Source of the DNA: Orobanche coerulescens
Taxonomy: Eukaryota; Streptophyta; Magnoliopsida; Lamiales; Orobanchaceae
Reading direction: 5' to 3'
NCBI GenBank assembly: GCA_033398695.1
Contig: JAWKAU010000036.1
Span: 620,001 to 684,000 of the forward strand
Length of the DNA: 64,000 nt
Shown here: positions 1 through 11,228 of the stretch, one piece after another
Layout of the letters: each line of letters starts with the position of its first letter
How positions within the stretch are numbered: position 1 is the first letter of the stretch
Program-made: the position numbers and the translations under genes
The notes under the pieces: generated by a model
The model's input: the letters and a program-made list of their open reading frames with translations, nothing else
Told to the model about the DNA's origin: nothing
The model's database searches: none

Positions 1-10
1 GTATCGGAGC
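1..10 (+). other. Element A primer-binding site (partial)
   Basis: The window opens with GTATCGGAGC, which is TGGTATCGGAGC minus two bases, the usual plant initiator tRNA-Met primer site (one base off TGGTATCAGAGC). The same site stands next to the 5' LTR of sister element B at 29019-29031. The 5' LTR of A must therefore end a few bases left of base 1. Confidence 0.8.
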
Positions 11-1795
11 TGGGTCTTGCAATCGTATATACGATATTTAGCATTTGGAATGCTTATTTTGTGATTTAGAATCACTTTGATAATCGTAGATATTTTATTG
101 TTCGTCGTAGTGTCATTTTATGTTATGATATAAATCAGGTTTTTCTTGGAAATATGATTTATATTAATAATATTCAGATCAGGAATAACAGGATTTTAGA
201 AATGCCCAAAAGCAGTACATGTCGAATCGTTGGACGATTTTCCATACAGTGCCGAGTGTGGCCGAGCACGTCCGGGCCGTGGCCGGACGCTTCTTACATG
301 TTCGCCGAGTCGGCCAGCGTCGGCTGTATCGAGCCGAGTGCTCGGCTGGATCGCCGGACGCTTCATGTCCGGCCGAGCATTCTTTGTTAGGCCGGAGTCG
401 ATGCCGAGCGCTCTTTGTATCAGTAGAGTGCTTGGGCGAGCGCATTCTTGTATCCGTAGCGTTGCTGTTGCCTTAAGGTGATCCGGAGCACGTCTTGTAT
501 CTGCCCGGCGTGTCAGGCATGATCAGCCCCTTTCTGTCTGGGCGGGCGTGGCTGTAGAGGCCGGGCGTGGCTGTAGGCTGCCGGGCGGAGCACAGTCTTC
601 TTGGGCGATTTCAGTGTCGGGCCTGGGTCTCGTTTTCAGTATATTTTCGATTATTGAATTTTCCTGTATTAAAATCATTAATTTGGAATTTTTGATGATG
701 GAAAACTCAAAGAAAATATTTTATGGGTACACTACGGACGAAAATTAAATTGTCGATTATTGTTGAATTGAGTGGATCAATTCTATTTATTGTTGATTAT
801 TGATTGGATCATATGTAATCTTCTCGCTATCCATTTATTGAGTATTTATTGGATGAATGCTTTTGAATGGGGATGTGGTTCATGGACTTAGTTTGAATCG
901 TTCGTTTTATTCGATTGGGTTGTAATGGCCGTTTTGAGCCTATTTATTTTACTAGAAATATTTGTATCTAGGATGCAATTTTTCAATGTAAAATTTATAT
1001 GTAATGACGAAGAGGAGGCGGATCCGTTTCGAGAAGACGAAGATTCAAGACGAAGACTTGTAATTAGATTACGGAGTTTTGTTCTCTAGGAACGGTCCAT
1101 GAACCACATGTTGGTAGCAACTAGGTTGTGAATGGTTGTTACATATTGTATGAATGCAACAAACGCGCTAAAATGATTAATGTGCAAAGTGTAAAGTTAA
1201 TCTTGATAATTCTCCCACAACAAATTATTAAGTTTATTAGTTTTAAAGTTTTCCTTCCCTCCATCGAGCTTTGAAATTGAAATCCAAACAGGATGTGCTA
1301 TGCTTCCGAGTTATCGGGGTAGTCGTTCGGGGAGGACGGATAAATTACCGGGAGCGCATTGGATGCCTTCGGTTGGAGCAAAATTTATCCTAGAAACTGA
1401 AAGGTTGCGGATAAGATTGATTGTGAAAGCGATTTGCGTCGATGGTATAAACTTAACTTGTTCACGAACCATAGAAACCGTATAGGTTGAGGGGAGTGAA
1501 CAAGGGGAAAAAGAAGATCGAATCATTCATTAGATGGGTTGGTGTTGGACACCACTTTATGAAAATTAATAGACTAGAAACTGTTCGGTTGCCCTCTATT
1601 AAGATTTATAAAGAACTCGATCACCACTATGAAGTAGAGCGACGATACTTCCGGTTTTCACATGGGAGTGTGTTGTTAGATAAAAATAGTGGGAGCCGGG
1701 TAACAAGAATAGAAAAGACCTTAATTCTATACTCGGATCATAATATAACAAGTCACTAATTAATCTGTTATACTTAATGCGAGACAAATCTCAAT
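11..1795 (+). other. Untranslated leader of element A
   Basis: About 1.8 kb between primer site and gag with no convincing gene. Bases about 240-600 are a GC-rich stretch of decayed short repeats around GCTCGGC and GGCCGGA motifs, much better preserved in B (28455-28690). The rest is AT-rich and matches the leader of B (27144-29018). Small open frames here are not conserved between A and B and look fortuitous. Confidence 0.7.
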
Positions 1796-2590
1796 ATGAC
1801 AATGAATCCACTCGCAATTCTACTCGAAAAGAACACCTTAATGGGACCTAACTTTGTGGATTGGCTCAGAAATCGATGATTGTCCTCGGTATTGAGGCCT
1901 TTGGGATACGTCTTGGAGACGGACATTCCCGCGCCTCTGTGCGGACCGAGCCAATCGGGAAGAGATTGAAAACCACGAAAAGTGGGTTAAGGATGACGTG
2001 AAAGTCCGTGCTTATATGATGGCTTCCATGTCTAATGAGCTTGAGAGCTCATGAGAAAATGACTTCGCTGGCGATTCTATCTCACTTAACCGAACTTTAT
2101 GGTGAGCACAGTGACTGCTAGATATGAGATATCCAAGCAAGCTGTTTGGTGCAAGGATGAAGGAAGGTGAGAAGGTTGGGGAACATGTCCTCAAAATGAT
2201 ATCCATGATCGAGAGATTGGAGGCTCTTGATTTTAAAATGGATACTTCTCTCCAAACCGACCTTATCCTACAGTCTCTCCCTGATTCCTTCTCACAGTTT
2301 GTTATGAACTTCAACTGCAATGAGATTGCATGTAATTTAGTTGGGCTAATGAACAAACTTGTGACCGCTCAGTCTCAAATGAAGACTCCGCGGATGAAGG
2401 AGTCGGCCCTTGTGATTTCTTCTGGACTTCGGAAGTCTAAGAATAATAAGAAAAAGACCAAGAAGCGGATTGGACCACAAGCAAAGGACCTTAAGGGTAA
2501 GGGCAAGGCCCGATGGTTAGAAGAACAAGAAGAAGAAGGATGCTTGTCTCAAGTGCGGTGAGTTGGGCCACTTTGGGCTAGAGACTGTCC
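1796..2590 (+). pseudogene. copia gag (element A), broken
   Basis: Capsid-type Gag that would form the virus-like particle and bind element RNA. It starts MTMNPLA as in B and keeps the copia-type gag (UBN2-like) core, best read in 2124-2561: a run with FGARMKEGEKVGEHVLKMIS, then LQSLPDSF and NEIACNL. A basic Lys/Arg-rich stretch follows, then a CCHC zinc knuckle beginning CLKCGELGHF near 2543, where a one-base change breaks the frame. Further frameshifts lie near 1875 and 2040. Identified by comparison with the better preserved gag of B (26451-27143) and G (48593-49478). Confidence 0.85.
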
Positions 2591-2599
2591 GATTCTTCA

Positions 2600-2965
2600 T
2601 GGCACTTAGTGCAGAACTTTTAGTTTTGGAAACAAATTGTTACGCTCTTTGTATTTTCTACTTCTGAATCTTTGGATTAGTGCTAGTTCTCATATTTGTA
2701 CCGTGAATCGGGATCTGGAACAAAGTAGGAAGCTTGGAGTGGAGAAGTTATGATCACGGTCGGAAGCGGGCATAGTGTCGAGGCGGCCGACATAGGATAA
2801 CTTCTTTTGGGTTTAGAATCCGGCTTTGTTTTGACTTTAGAAGATGTACTTGTTTTGCCCAAGGGGCATAAAAACATTGTATCCATTAGGTCATGGACCG
2901 AAAAGGCTTTTCATTTTTCATTGGTGATGGTTCTGCAAAATTTATTTTAGAAATAAACTAGTGAG
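2600..2965 (+). pseudogene. copia aspartic protease (element A), broken
   Basis: Would cleave the Gag-Pol polyprotein. The region aligns with the protease of G (residues after the zinc knuckle). The catalytic LDSGA segment is disrupted near 2670: LD is followed by stop codons and a frame change. Downstream the family-typical sequence LVLPKGHKNIVSI is readable near 2850-2885. Not functional as it stands. Confidence 0.75.
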
Positions 2966-2969
2966 TCTT

Positions 2970-4090
2970 TGCTACATTGTTGAATGGATTGTATCATCTA
3001 AATCTCGGCAACAAAGTAGTTGTGAATACTATGACTAGAAAACGTGGTAGGGATGAAACCAACCAAGTTTTGAAATGGCATCTTAGACTTGGTCATGTTG
3101 GTCGGACCAAGGTTTACAAGATGGAAAAGATGGACTTATGGGTCCATTGGGATCGGATCCTTTTCCTACTTGTGAATCTTGCCTTAAAGGCAAAATGACT
3201 AAGTCCCCTTCACGAGGACTTTTGAAAGAGCCGATAAGTGGGATTAATCCATACCGCGTTTGTGGTGCTTTGGAAGCGACACGTGACGGATATCAATATT
3301 TCATTACGTTTACTGAGATGATCATACTAGGTATGGTTATGTATACCTAATGAAACATAAATCCGAGGCCTTTGAGAAATTCCGGGAATTCAAGGCCTAG
3401 TCGAAACAAGCGTAATCATATCAAAGCACTTGGTCGGACCGAGGTGGCGAGTATATGAGTACGGAGTTTGACGAGTTCCTTAAAGAACATGGAAGAGTTT
3501 CGCAACTGTCACCTCCGGGTACTCCTCGGTTAAATGGTGTGTCGAAAGAAGGAACCGGACCACTGTTGAACATGGTCCGTTCCATCTTGAGCTATCTTGA
3601 CTTGCCGATTTACTGGGGGTATGCACTTATTGCCGCGTATATCTTGAGCAGATGTCCTTCTAAATCCGTTCCTAAAACTCCACAGGAGATGTGGGAAGGA
3701 AGGAAACCAAGTCTTAATCATATTAGGATTTGGGGATGTCCCGCCTATGTCAAGAAGACTAAGGTAGAAAAGTTGGAAGCTAGGTGCGAAGGGACGTTTC
3801 ATTGGATTCCCATCTGGGACGATGGGATATCTATTCTACATGCCCGAAGATCGAAGGATCATTGTTGCTTTACAAGCACACTTCTGGAAGATGAGTTCAT
3901 TCGGAAGGCGGAGCGAGGTAGAAGTATTTCTTTAGAAGAATACAATGAAACTCCTCGAGAGACACTGTGCAAGAAAGCGGAACCGAACTTTACGAAACAC
4001 AAGTACAACCACCTCGTAGGTCTAGTAGGGTGTCTCATTTACGAGAGGTATGGGCTTGTGCACTTGGAGGAGGCTGGGTCTCCATGAGGT
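2970..4090 (+). pseudogene. copia integrase (element A), broken
   Basis: Would insert element cDNA into the genome. Visible are the HHCC zinc-binding domain (WHLRLGH at about 3075, TCESCLKGKM at about 3170), the catalytic core (GYQYFITF at about 3290; SDRGGEYMSTE at about 3432-3465; PPGTPRLNGVS at about 3511-3545) and the C-terminal WGCPAYVKKTKVEK at about 3732. The first catalytic Asp is lost: TDVCG in B reads YRVCG here after a one-base deletion. The catalytic Glu segment SERRN is also replaced through a local frame change. Confidence 0.85.
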
Positions 4091-4149
4091 TCCAAGTGAT
4101 AGCCAAGAGACCGACCCAACAACCTATGACCAAGCGATGGTGGATGTAG

Positions 4150-5065
4150 ACTCCGCGAAATGGCGTGAAGCTATGGAAGGCGAGATAGACTCGATGCATG
4201 TCAATCAGTCTGGACTCTAGTAGACCGCCCCAAGGGCATAGTGCCTGTGGGAACAAGTGGATCTACAAGAGAAAGGCGATGGTGATGGCAAGGTTGACGC
4301 CTATAAGGCCGGGCTTGTGGCAAAGGGTTATACCCAAAGGAAGGGATCGATTACCACGATACCTTCTCGCCCGTAACCATGATCAAGTCTATTCGCATGA
4401 TGCTTGCTATAGCCTACCACGATTATGAGATATGGCAAATGGACGTAAAGACGGCTTTCCTTAATGGATTCCTCGAGGAGGAAATCTATATGGAGCGACT
4501 GAAGGCTTTGTGTCCGAAGTCGATATTCGAGAAAGTGTGCAAGCTTGACGTTCCATTTATGGATGAAGCAAGCGTCGCGTAGTTGGAACCTTCGTTTTGA
4601 CAAGGCGATCAAAGAGTTTGACTTCGTGCAAAATGAAGAGGAACCTTGTGTATACAAGAGGGTTAGTGGGAGCAAGATCGCATTCTTAGTACTATATGTA
4701 GATGACATTCTACTAATAGGAAATGATGTGGGAATGCTCGATTACGAAAGCTTGGCTTTGAGTAATTTCTCCATGAAAGACTTGGGAGAAGCTACCTATA
4801 TTCTTGGTATTCGACTCTAGGGATAGAGCGAAGAGAAAAATAGGTCTTTCCCAAGCCCTCTATATAGATAAAATCTTAAAGCGATTTAAGATGGATGATT
4901 CTAAAAGAGGGTTCCTACCGATGCGACATGGAATAAAACTCACCTTGAAGATGTGTCCTCAAAATGAGGAACAACGAAAGGAAATGAGTAATATACCATA
5001 TGCTTCGGCCGTGGGTAGCCTTATGTATGCTATGTTGTGTACAAGACGACATCGCGCATCTTTGT
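4150..5065 (+). pseudogene. copia reverse transcriptase (element A), broken
   Basis: RNA-dependent DNA polymerase remains in three frames. The first catalytic block QMDVKTAFLNGFLEEEIYM lies at about 4435-4494 and the YVDDILLIGND active-site block at about 4696-4730, both intact. The C-terminal part continues through GLSQALYIDKILKRFKMD (about 4843-4895) and YASAVGSLMYAML (about 4999-5035). Breaks occur near 4200-4330, 4575 and 4820, where a TAG stop follows the ILGIRL segment. Confidence 0.88.
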
Positions 5066-5655
5066 AAGCGTGGTGAGTAGGTTTCGTGCAAACCTGTAGG
5101 GAACATTGGGTGCCGTAAAGAACGTTCTCAAGTACTTGAGAAGGACTAGAGATATGGTTACGATGTATGGCGGTGGAGATTTGGATGTGGTGGGATTCAC
5201 CGATTCGGACTTCCAAGGACTCGGGCGACTCGATGTCTACTCGGCTACATATTTACTCTTAATGGAGGAGCGATATCTTGGCGTAGCGCCAAGCAAGCGC
5301 GGCTAGCGATTCCACTGTCAGTGAGTATCAAGCGGCCTCGGAGGCTTCCAAGGAAGGGTTACGGATTAAGAAGTTTCGGAGAACTTCAAATAATACCATG
5401 TCTTGAGTACTGTTCATTTGTCTGCGACAACGACGAGTCGTATGCGCAGCCAAGGAGCCGAGGTTTCACAACAAGACCAAACATATTTAGAGGAAGTATC
5501 ATCTCGTAAGAGAATTTGTTCGCAAGGGATACATTGTCTTGCCGAGTAGACTCGGTGACAACGTCGCCGATCCATCGACCAAGCCACTTTCTCGGACTAG
5601 CTTGGAGCGTCATCGGAGAACATGGGTATTAGATACCATAGTGTGTGGCATTGAG
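5066..5655 (+). pseudogene. copia RNase H (element A), broken
   Basis: C-terminal pol domain that would degrade the RNA template. Recognisable blocks are VLKYLRRTRDM (about 5130), LDVVGFTDSDFQG (about 5180-5218, with the catalytic TDSDF Asp residues) and, near 5545-5600, LGDNVADPSTKPL, the usual copia pol end. Frameshifts separate these blocks. The primer tract and LTR follow directly. Confidence 0.8.
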
Positions 5656-5657
5656 TG

Positions 5658-5669
5658 CAAGTGGGAGAT
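5658..5669 (+). other. Polypurine tract of element A
   Basis: Purine run AAGTGGGAGAT directly before the LTR start TGTTAGGAG. It is the plus-strand primer site of reverse transcription. The same tract appears reverse-complemented beside the 3' LTR of B at 23757-23768. Confidence 0.75.
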
Positions 5670-7610
5670 TGTTAGGAGTATGCCCTCGAATGCCACTCGG
5701 AGGTTGTTGAGTGAGGGCATTGTACTTGTAATTATGTAAACCATTTATATAAGGCAAATGAATGTTTCTTTATTTCTTGGTAGTTCTGGCATTCCTAACT
5801 CGTAAATAAACATATAGAAACTAGTCTCTGTATTTGAGAGCAAAACTTTCCACTCCTTATTGGATAAGGGGGTCGGCCTTTGGAAAGGTTATAGCTCAAA
5901 TACTTAATCGTCATAAGTCGATAAAACTTGGGCATTAAGTTTATGTGAAGACTTGTATGACGTGTTCTTTGACATGGAGAGTGCTGTCGAACACTAATGG
6001 TTAGTGGGAGCACACGTTATAGGTATGCTAATTGGATTAGTATACTCGAACGACTCACCCTCGATTCGTCACATGGATTTCACTCAGGGACGATCAATGA
6101 CGGAATCGAAAGGTTGTGATAGGTATTCGTGAACCTTCGACTTGAGGATTTAGTAGGAATGTGCTTGTGACGTCAAGATTTTCATTAGAGTAGTTCGACC
6201 ACCTTAAACCGGAAGGCGGGGTCAACCTCGGCGTGCATCTTGACGGGCAAGTAGCAGTCTCTTGAATACCAAGATAGAATTCTTTCTCCCGTTAGTGAGC
6301 GGGTTATATGTCCTATGCGGTTATTGGCAGATGAGATCATAAGTCTTTGGCCAAAGCATTGGAGCTAGTTGTATTAGATACACGACAGCTCGATGATCTC
6401 GATTTGCATTAACGCATGCATAGCGTCAAGTACAGATAGGGTTTGGTGACCGTGACCTATAACTTGATCGGGACATTTGAAAGAAGGGTTTATACGTATC
6501 TTGGTATTCACGACAGAATGGTTCTTGAATGATCCCAATCATTCGTTCTCGATTAAGTGCAGTGTAGGCCGCCAGTGGCTAGGTGGTGCTACTACTCTTT
6601 GGTTCCTCCCATTGCTGACTGAGACGGACCTACCGAGTCGCGCAATAGGATTGACGACGGAATGATTCAAGCTAATTCTCTCATTATGAATATTAGATAT
6701 TGGATATCTAATTTTGGAACATTGGATGTTTAAATCGATTTATTGGATAAATTGATTTACGGCCTAATGAATTAAATAAATTACTGGGTGATTAATTTAA
6801 TTCATGTATATAATTATTTCTTGGAGAAATTAATTATATTATTTTGTATTTGATATATTTAATTAATTGGATTAATTAATCGATATAAATACATCGATAC
6901 GGAATCGGAGTTTATCTGTTTAGACCCTCGGGAGTCCGAAACGAACCGAACTCGTCCGATTTCTAGCATGGGCCGCCCCCCACATTCCACCCACCTTCCT
7001 TTTGGACTTATGTCTCCATTCTTTAATGTATTATTATTGTGGAGGTGGGGTTAGATTCCCACATGCATGAGTTGTTAAAGGTAGTGGGGAGTTGAATAAA
7101 TAAAGGAGGATGACTATCACTTAAACAACGAGCTACCATACGTGAAAGTGAAATAGAGAGAGAGAAAGAGAAAAACCTTTTTCTCAATTATCTTCATCAT
7201 CTTCTTCATATCATCTTAATTGTTCTTGGAGAAAATTGAGAGATTCATTGAGAGTAAGTGAGTTATACACTTGGAGTGTTGTAATCACAAATATATAGCT
7301 TCATCACTTAGCTCTAGCCGTATCCTCAGAGGATAGCAAGGTGATTGTTGTTCCGGTCGTTTCTCCGGCGCGTGGCAAGTAGAGACGCGGTGTTTTCGGC
7401 GTTTGGATCGTTCAAGAGCTTGGGGAATAGCTCAAGAGAAGGTTATCCATTTAATCAACGGACTACGAGGGTATGTTTCTCGTATCTCTTGTATTTCGTT
7501 TTGATATTCGTATATACGTAGCTCGATCGATCCTCGTAGGGATTCGGATCGAATTAATTTTCGTTTTACCGCTTCCGCTGGGCCTTCGTTTTAGGCACCG
7601 AATCCCAACA
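5670..7610 (+). repeat. 3' LTR of element A
   Basis: Complete 1.94-kb LTR with short inverted termini TGTTAGGAGT / AATCCCAACA. It matches both LTRs of B along its length. A pyrimidine/purine-rich stretch with an (AG)n run lies at about 7152-7175. The LTR holds the element's promoter and polyadenylation signals; AATAAATAAAGG at about 7096 could be part of either and is not assigned. No gene within. Confidence 0.9.
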
Positions 7611-9312
7611 TCATGAACATACAAACACTAGATAACGAATATCATGACAATTCAACGAAATAAATTCCATGTTCAACAACATGAATAAACCACATGCATG
7701 CTCAAAATACCAATATTAACACATTACGATACTTGCCTCGAAGATGGTAAGGATGAAACACTCCAATGATCTCAACACACTCGAATGCCGCCTCCTTCGA
7801 TCAACGTAGCAAGCTCGAACCTTAACAAAAGAAATGATATAGAATTTATCTCAATTCGTACGAATGCCTATCAATACGGTCTACGGCCAAAAGCTCCAAA
7901 TATGTAATCTGCCTGAACTACTTAGCGTACGCTACGTACTCTACGTAACGTGCGCTAAGTCTGCCTGTTAACGTACGCAAATGACAAAGTCTAGCATACG
8001 CTAGCCATGTACTGATAGTTCTTTCTGATCAGCCGACTGACTCGACTGATAACATAACGTACATTACGTACCAAACGTAGCGTACGTTAACTCATTCTCG
8101 ATAGCGCACGTTAATACACATATCTTAGCGTGTGCTAACCGTGCATGGCAGTTTACTATTGGCAGAAAACTTGATCTAATGGTGATGAAACTCATGAAAT
8201 CTACAGTGTTAATATATGTCATCTCCGTACGTATCATGCTCATACGGTTTGCGAAAGATCTATACGGATTAAACGATTACGAGATACGAGGATATGCATA
8301 ATCATCACAACACCATAATTTATCTTTGATCTTCATGAAAATATCCTAGGTTCAATCCATTTCATGTCCCAAAACGTATGATTCCATTATGTAAAGACAA
8401 AAGAACTTGGAAGTCTCCATCTACTGGTCATAATCGGTTTTAAAGCTTCATGAATTTGCTAGGAGTTCAAACACTAAAAGGTTCAATGGTTTATACGATG
8501 AAGAAGTACCGAAACATCGAAAATATCCTTCTAACACGTGATTTTCGACTACTTACGAATTTAACTGACTAGGAAATCCCAAAACATGATCAAAACGTCC
8601 TTCGGAATACTACTAATATTGGTAAAGAATCACCTACCTCAAAGTAGTGAAGAACACGAAGGAACTTGAAGAACTCCACATCGAGGGCTTGAACACCAAT
8701 CTCCAATGATCTACAATCTTCAAACTCGTGCTAGGATGATGATATGAAGGGTGTAGGATGAAGAGAGTGACTCTCCAAGTCCAAGAATTCGGATGTGGGA
8801 AGTGAAAAGGCTGAAAATATGAAAAAGGATACTGTCCTATTTATAGAAAATGGTTATTAGCGCGCACTAGTCCATACTCATAGCGTGCGCTAACGGTCAT
8901 ACGAAGCTTACTGACTTCACTGTACTTAGTGTTTAGCGCGCGCTCTCCTCATATCATTAGCGTGTGCAACCGCGTTGACTTGGCTTTTCCCGAAAGCCGT
9001 CCAGGTTCATCCCGACATGATCCGACCGAGATCCTCAGCTGATCTCACCTACCACTCTATCTTAATCATGCTGACTACGTATAGCGTGCGCTAAGGTTCA
9101 TGCACAGCATGCGCTACGGATCCAACTTAGCGTACGCTACACATAGTCGATAGCATGCGCTACATGCACAGAATCACAATTTAGATCACATTCATGAAAT
9201 CATGCGCTCAACAACACCGGATCAAGGAATACGGAGAATAATACTCAGATCAAAATGCAACAGATATAATATCACAAGGTTCAAATACATATCAAAAATC
9301 TCGGGTATTACA
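7611..9312 (-). repeat. Element E: partial chromovirus-type LTR
   Basis: In the minus direction this LTR begins TGTAATACCCGAG (ending at 9312 on the + strand), the same kind of terminus as F and C. It runs 1.7 kb until cut by A. A TATA box with flanks like those of F (TTCTATAAATAGGACAGT, minus strand, about 8834-8849) supports the orientation and the relationship to F. The right edge abuts copia gag of G with TGAGC next to it, the presumed target duplication. Whether E was a full element or a solo LTR cannot be seen. Confidence 0.8.
8857..9162 (-). promoter_or_regulatory. Array of TAGCG-CGCTA palindromes in E U3
   Basis: About eight copies of TAGCGYRCGCTA and close variants lie immediately upstream (minus strand) of the TATA box at 8836-8847. 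More copies occur downstream at about 7922-8140. The arms TAGCG/CGCTA are inverted repeats round a two-base centre; some copies (TAGCGTACGCTA) are perfect palindromes. They could be transcription-factor sites in the LTR enhancer. The function is inference; the array is directly visible. Confidence 0.7.
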
Positions 9313-9356
9313 TGAGCTGCAGAGAGCGCACGAGAAAATGACTTCTGCTAGGCAGA
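9313..9356 (+). pseudogene. Fragment of copia gag (element G, left piece)
   Basis: Forty-four bases matching the copia gag segment around residues E-L-x-R-A-H-E-K-M-x-S-A-R-Q of B. It reads on the + strand and is interrupted at GCAGA by element B; the gag continues at 48588. The piece is flanked on the left by LTR E. It is the oldest layer visible in this half of the window. Confidence 0.85.
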
Positions 9357-9904
9357 TGTTGGGATTCGGTGCCTAAAACGAAGGCCCAGCGAAAGCGGTA
9401 AAATGAAAATTAATTCGATCCGAATCCCTATGAGGATCGATCGAGCTACGCATATACGAATATAAAATAAACAAAGGAAGATTCGAAATCATACCCTTAT
9501 CGTCCGTTGATTATATGGAGTTCCTTCTCTTGAGCTATTCTCCAAACGATCCAAAATGCCCCAAGCCCTTGGATGATCCAACGCCGAAAAAATCGCGTCT
9601 CTACTTGTCACGCGTCGGAGAAACGAACGGAATGACAACACTCGATTAACCTCTAAGGTTACGGCTAGAATCAAGTGATGAAGCTTTATTATTATAACAC
9701 TCTAAGTGTATAATTTATATCTCTCAATTTTATCTCTTGATATTTTCTCCAAGAATATATCTCAAGAACAGTGAATAAATGTGAAGACTTGAAGAAAAAC
9801 TTTTTTTCTCTCTCTCTCTCTCTAGCTCAAATCACGTATGTATTATCAATGTGATAAGATGGGAGTAGTCTTCCTTTTATTCTTCCAACCATATCTCCTC
9901 AAAC

Positions 9905-10744
9905 TAGAGGTGGTATGTGGGCCGGTCGCAGAAGAGCCCGGCATGGCCCGTCACGCTTAAAAACCAGCCCGGACCAGCCCGTTTACTATTTGACCCGGAC
10001 CGGCCCGTGTACATTTAGGTTATGTGGGCCTTAGGGGGCTTTGTTTTAGAGGCCCGGCCCGAATCGGCCCGAGCCCGCCTAAAACCGCTAGCCCGGCACG
10101 GACCGGCCCGAGCACGTGTTAGCCCGTGAACCGGGAAGGCCCGATCCGTTTTGCCCGTCTAAAGACCGTGAACTGAGAATGCCCAATAGGGTTTTTTATT
10201 TCTTTCCTATCAATTTATAGCCTGAAAAAGGTACAAAATTCAGTTTTCATTTAGTAAATCACATCTTATTATGTCCAAGAGGCATGCAGTAGTGAGAGTA
10301 CATTTCAGCATTCTATGTTCACTAATATTTCACACCCGACAATAGTCCGATTCACTATAGGAGCACTTCGCAATTAACTTGAAGAGGAGTAAAATGAGAG
10401 AGAGAGGGGGGAGAGAGACAGAGAGTTGTTCTTTCTTTATAATAAAGTTCAAGTTCATTTTGTTGGTCTTTGTAATAAAATTTATGTCTTACAATGAAGA
10501 AAAAAATGTTCAAGCCGGCCCCGCCCGGCCCAGCCCGGCCCAGCCCGGCCCAGCCCGACCCGTGAACAGCCCGGCCCGGCCCACGAACACAATGGGTTGT
10601 GGGCCGGGCCGGGCCTTATGTTTGTAAAAAAAGACCGGTCCGGCCCGCCAAAAAAGAAGGACCGGCACGACCCGACCCTTAAATGGAGCGGACTTTAGCA
10701 GCCCGGTTCGGACCGGCCCGGGCCCGGCCCGAATGCCACCTCTA
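9905..10744. mobile_element. Element M: hAT-like non-autonomous DNA transposon
   Basis: An 840-bp insertion with imperfect terminal inverted repeats TAGAGGTGGTATGTGGGCCG / CGGCCCGAATGCCACCTCTA and an eight-base direct duplication CCTCAAAC on both sides (9897-9904, 10745-10752). The uninterrupted site CCTCAAGC is at about 29560 in the other LTR of B. Eight-base duplications and such termini are typical of hAT. Both ends are packed with subterminal CCCGGCCC-type repeats, the usual kind of hAT transposase-binding region. No transposase is encoded; the middle is AT-rich with a GA-rich patch near 10395-10430. Confidence 0.9.
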
Positions 10745-11228
10745 CCTCAAACCCCCTTTACCATAAAATAAGAGATTTGATATCCCATAAGTCATAAGTC
10801 TTACACCAACCATATCAAGACTAAGACCAAGGTAAGGAGTCAAGGTGGGGGGGGGGGAGGGGGGGGCTCTAGAAGGAATCGGACGAGTCTGGTTCGTTTC
10901 GGATGTAACATCCCAAATTAGGCGGATATTACAGTGCTGTGGACCCCCGACTGGGACCCACTAGGCGAATGAAAATTAATGAATTAAGTAATATAATTGT
11001 AGTACCGAACCACATTATATCATTAATTACTCCGATGAGGAGTTTCAAGTACAACACACCCAGGAAAATACAGAATACAAGTATATTTTATATGAAGATA
11101 AAATATATAACATCGAATGAAAATGAACATCCAAACGGAAATATGCAGCCGAAATAAAATGAAGAAGACATAAATGACTAAAAGGACTGGGGCCCCCTAC
11201 TAGTATCACTGAGACTCCTCACCGTCAA

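Larger units (their letters stand above)
1..7610 (+). mobile_element. Element A: Ty1/copia LTR retrotransposon, 5' LTR outside window
   Basis: Degenerate copia element read left to right: primer-binding site at the window edge, long leader, gag, protease, integrase, RT, RNase H, polypurine tract and a complete 3' LTR (5670-7610). The gene order protease-integrase-RT is diagnostic of Ty1/copia. Element B (- strand) is the same family: its LTR termini, leader and proteins match throughout. Coding parts are split by many frameshifts and stops, so A cannot make its own proteins. It is inserted in the LTR of element E; the base after its 3' end begins TCATG, the presumed target duplication, whose partner is off the left edge. 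Confidence 0.9.

Noticed and set aside
7611..9312. Region first taken as intergenic host DNA between A and B
   Set aside because: The right end GGGTATTACA, the TATA context shared with F and the TAGCG palindromes identify it as a chromovirus-type LTR.
10840..10870. Long poly-G stretch as a functional G-quadruplex signal
   Set aside because: Absent from the other LTR of B and placed at a simple purine run; probably slippage or a sequencing effect.
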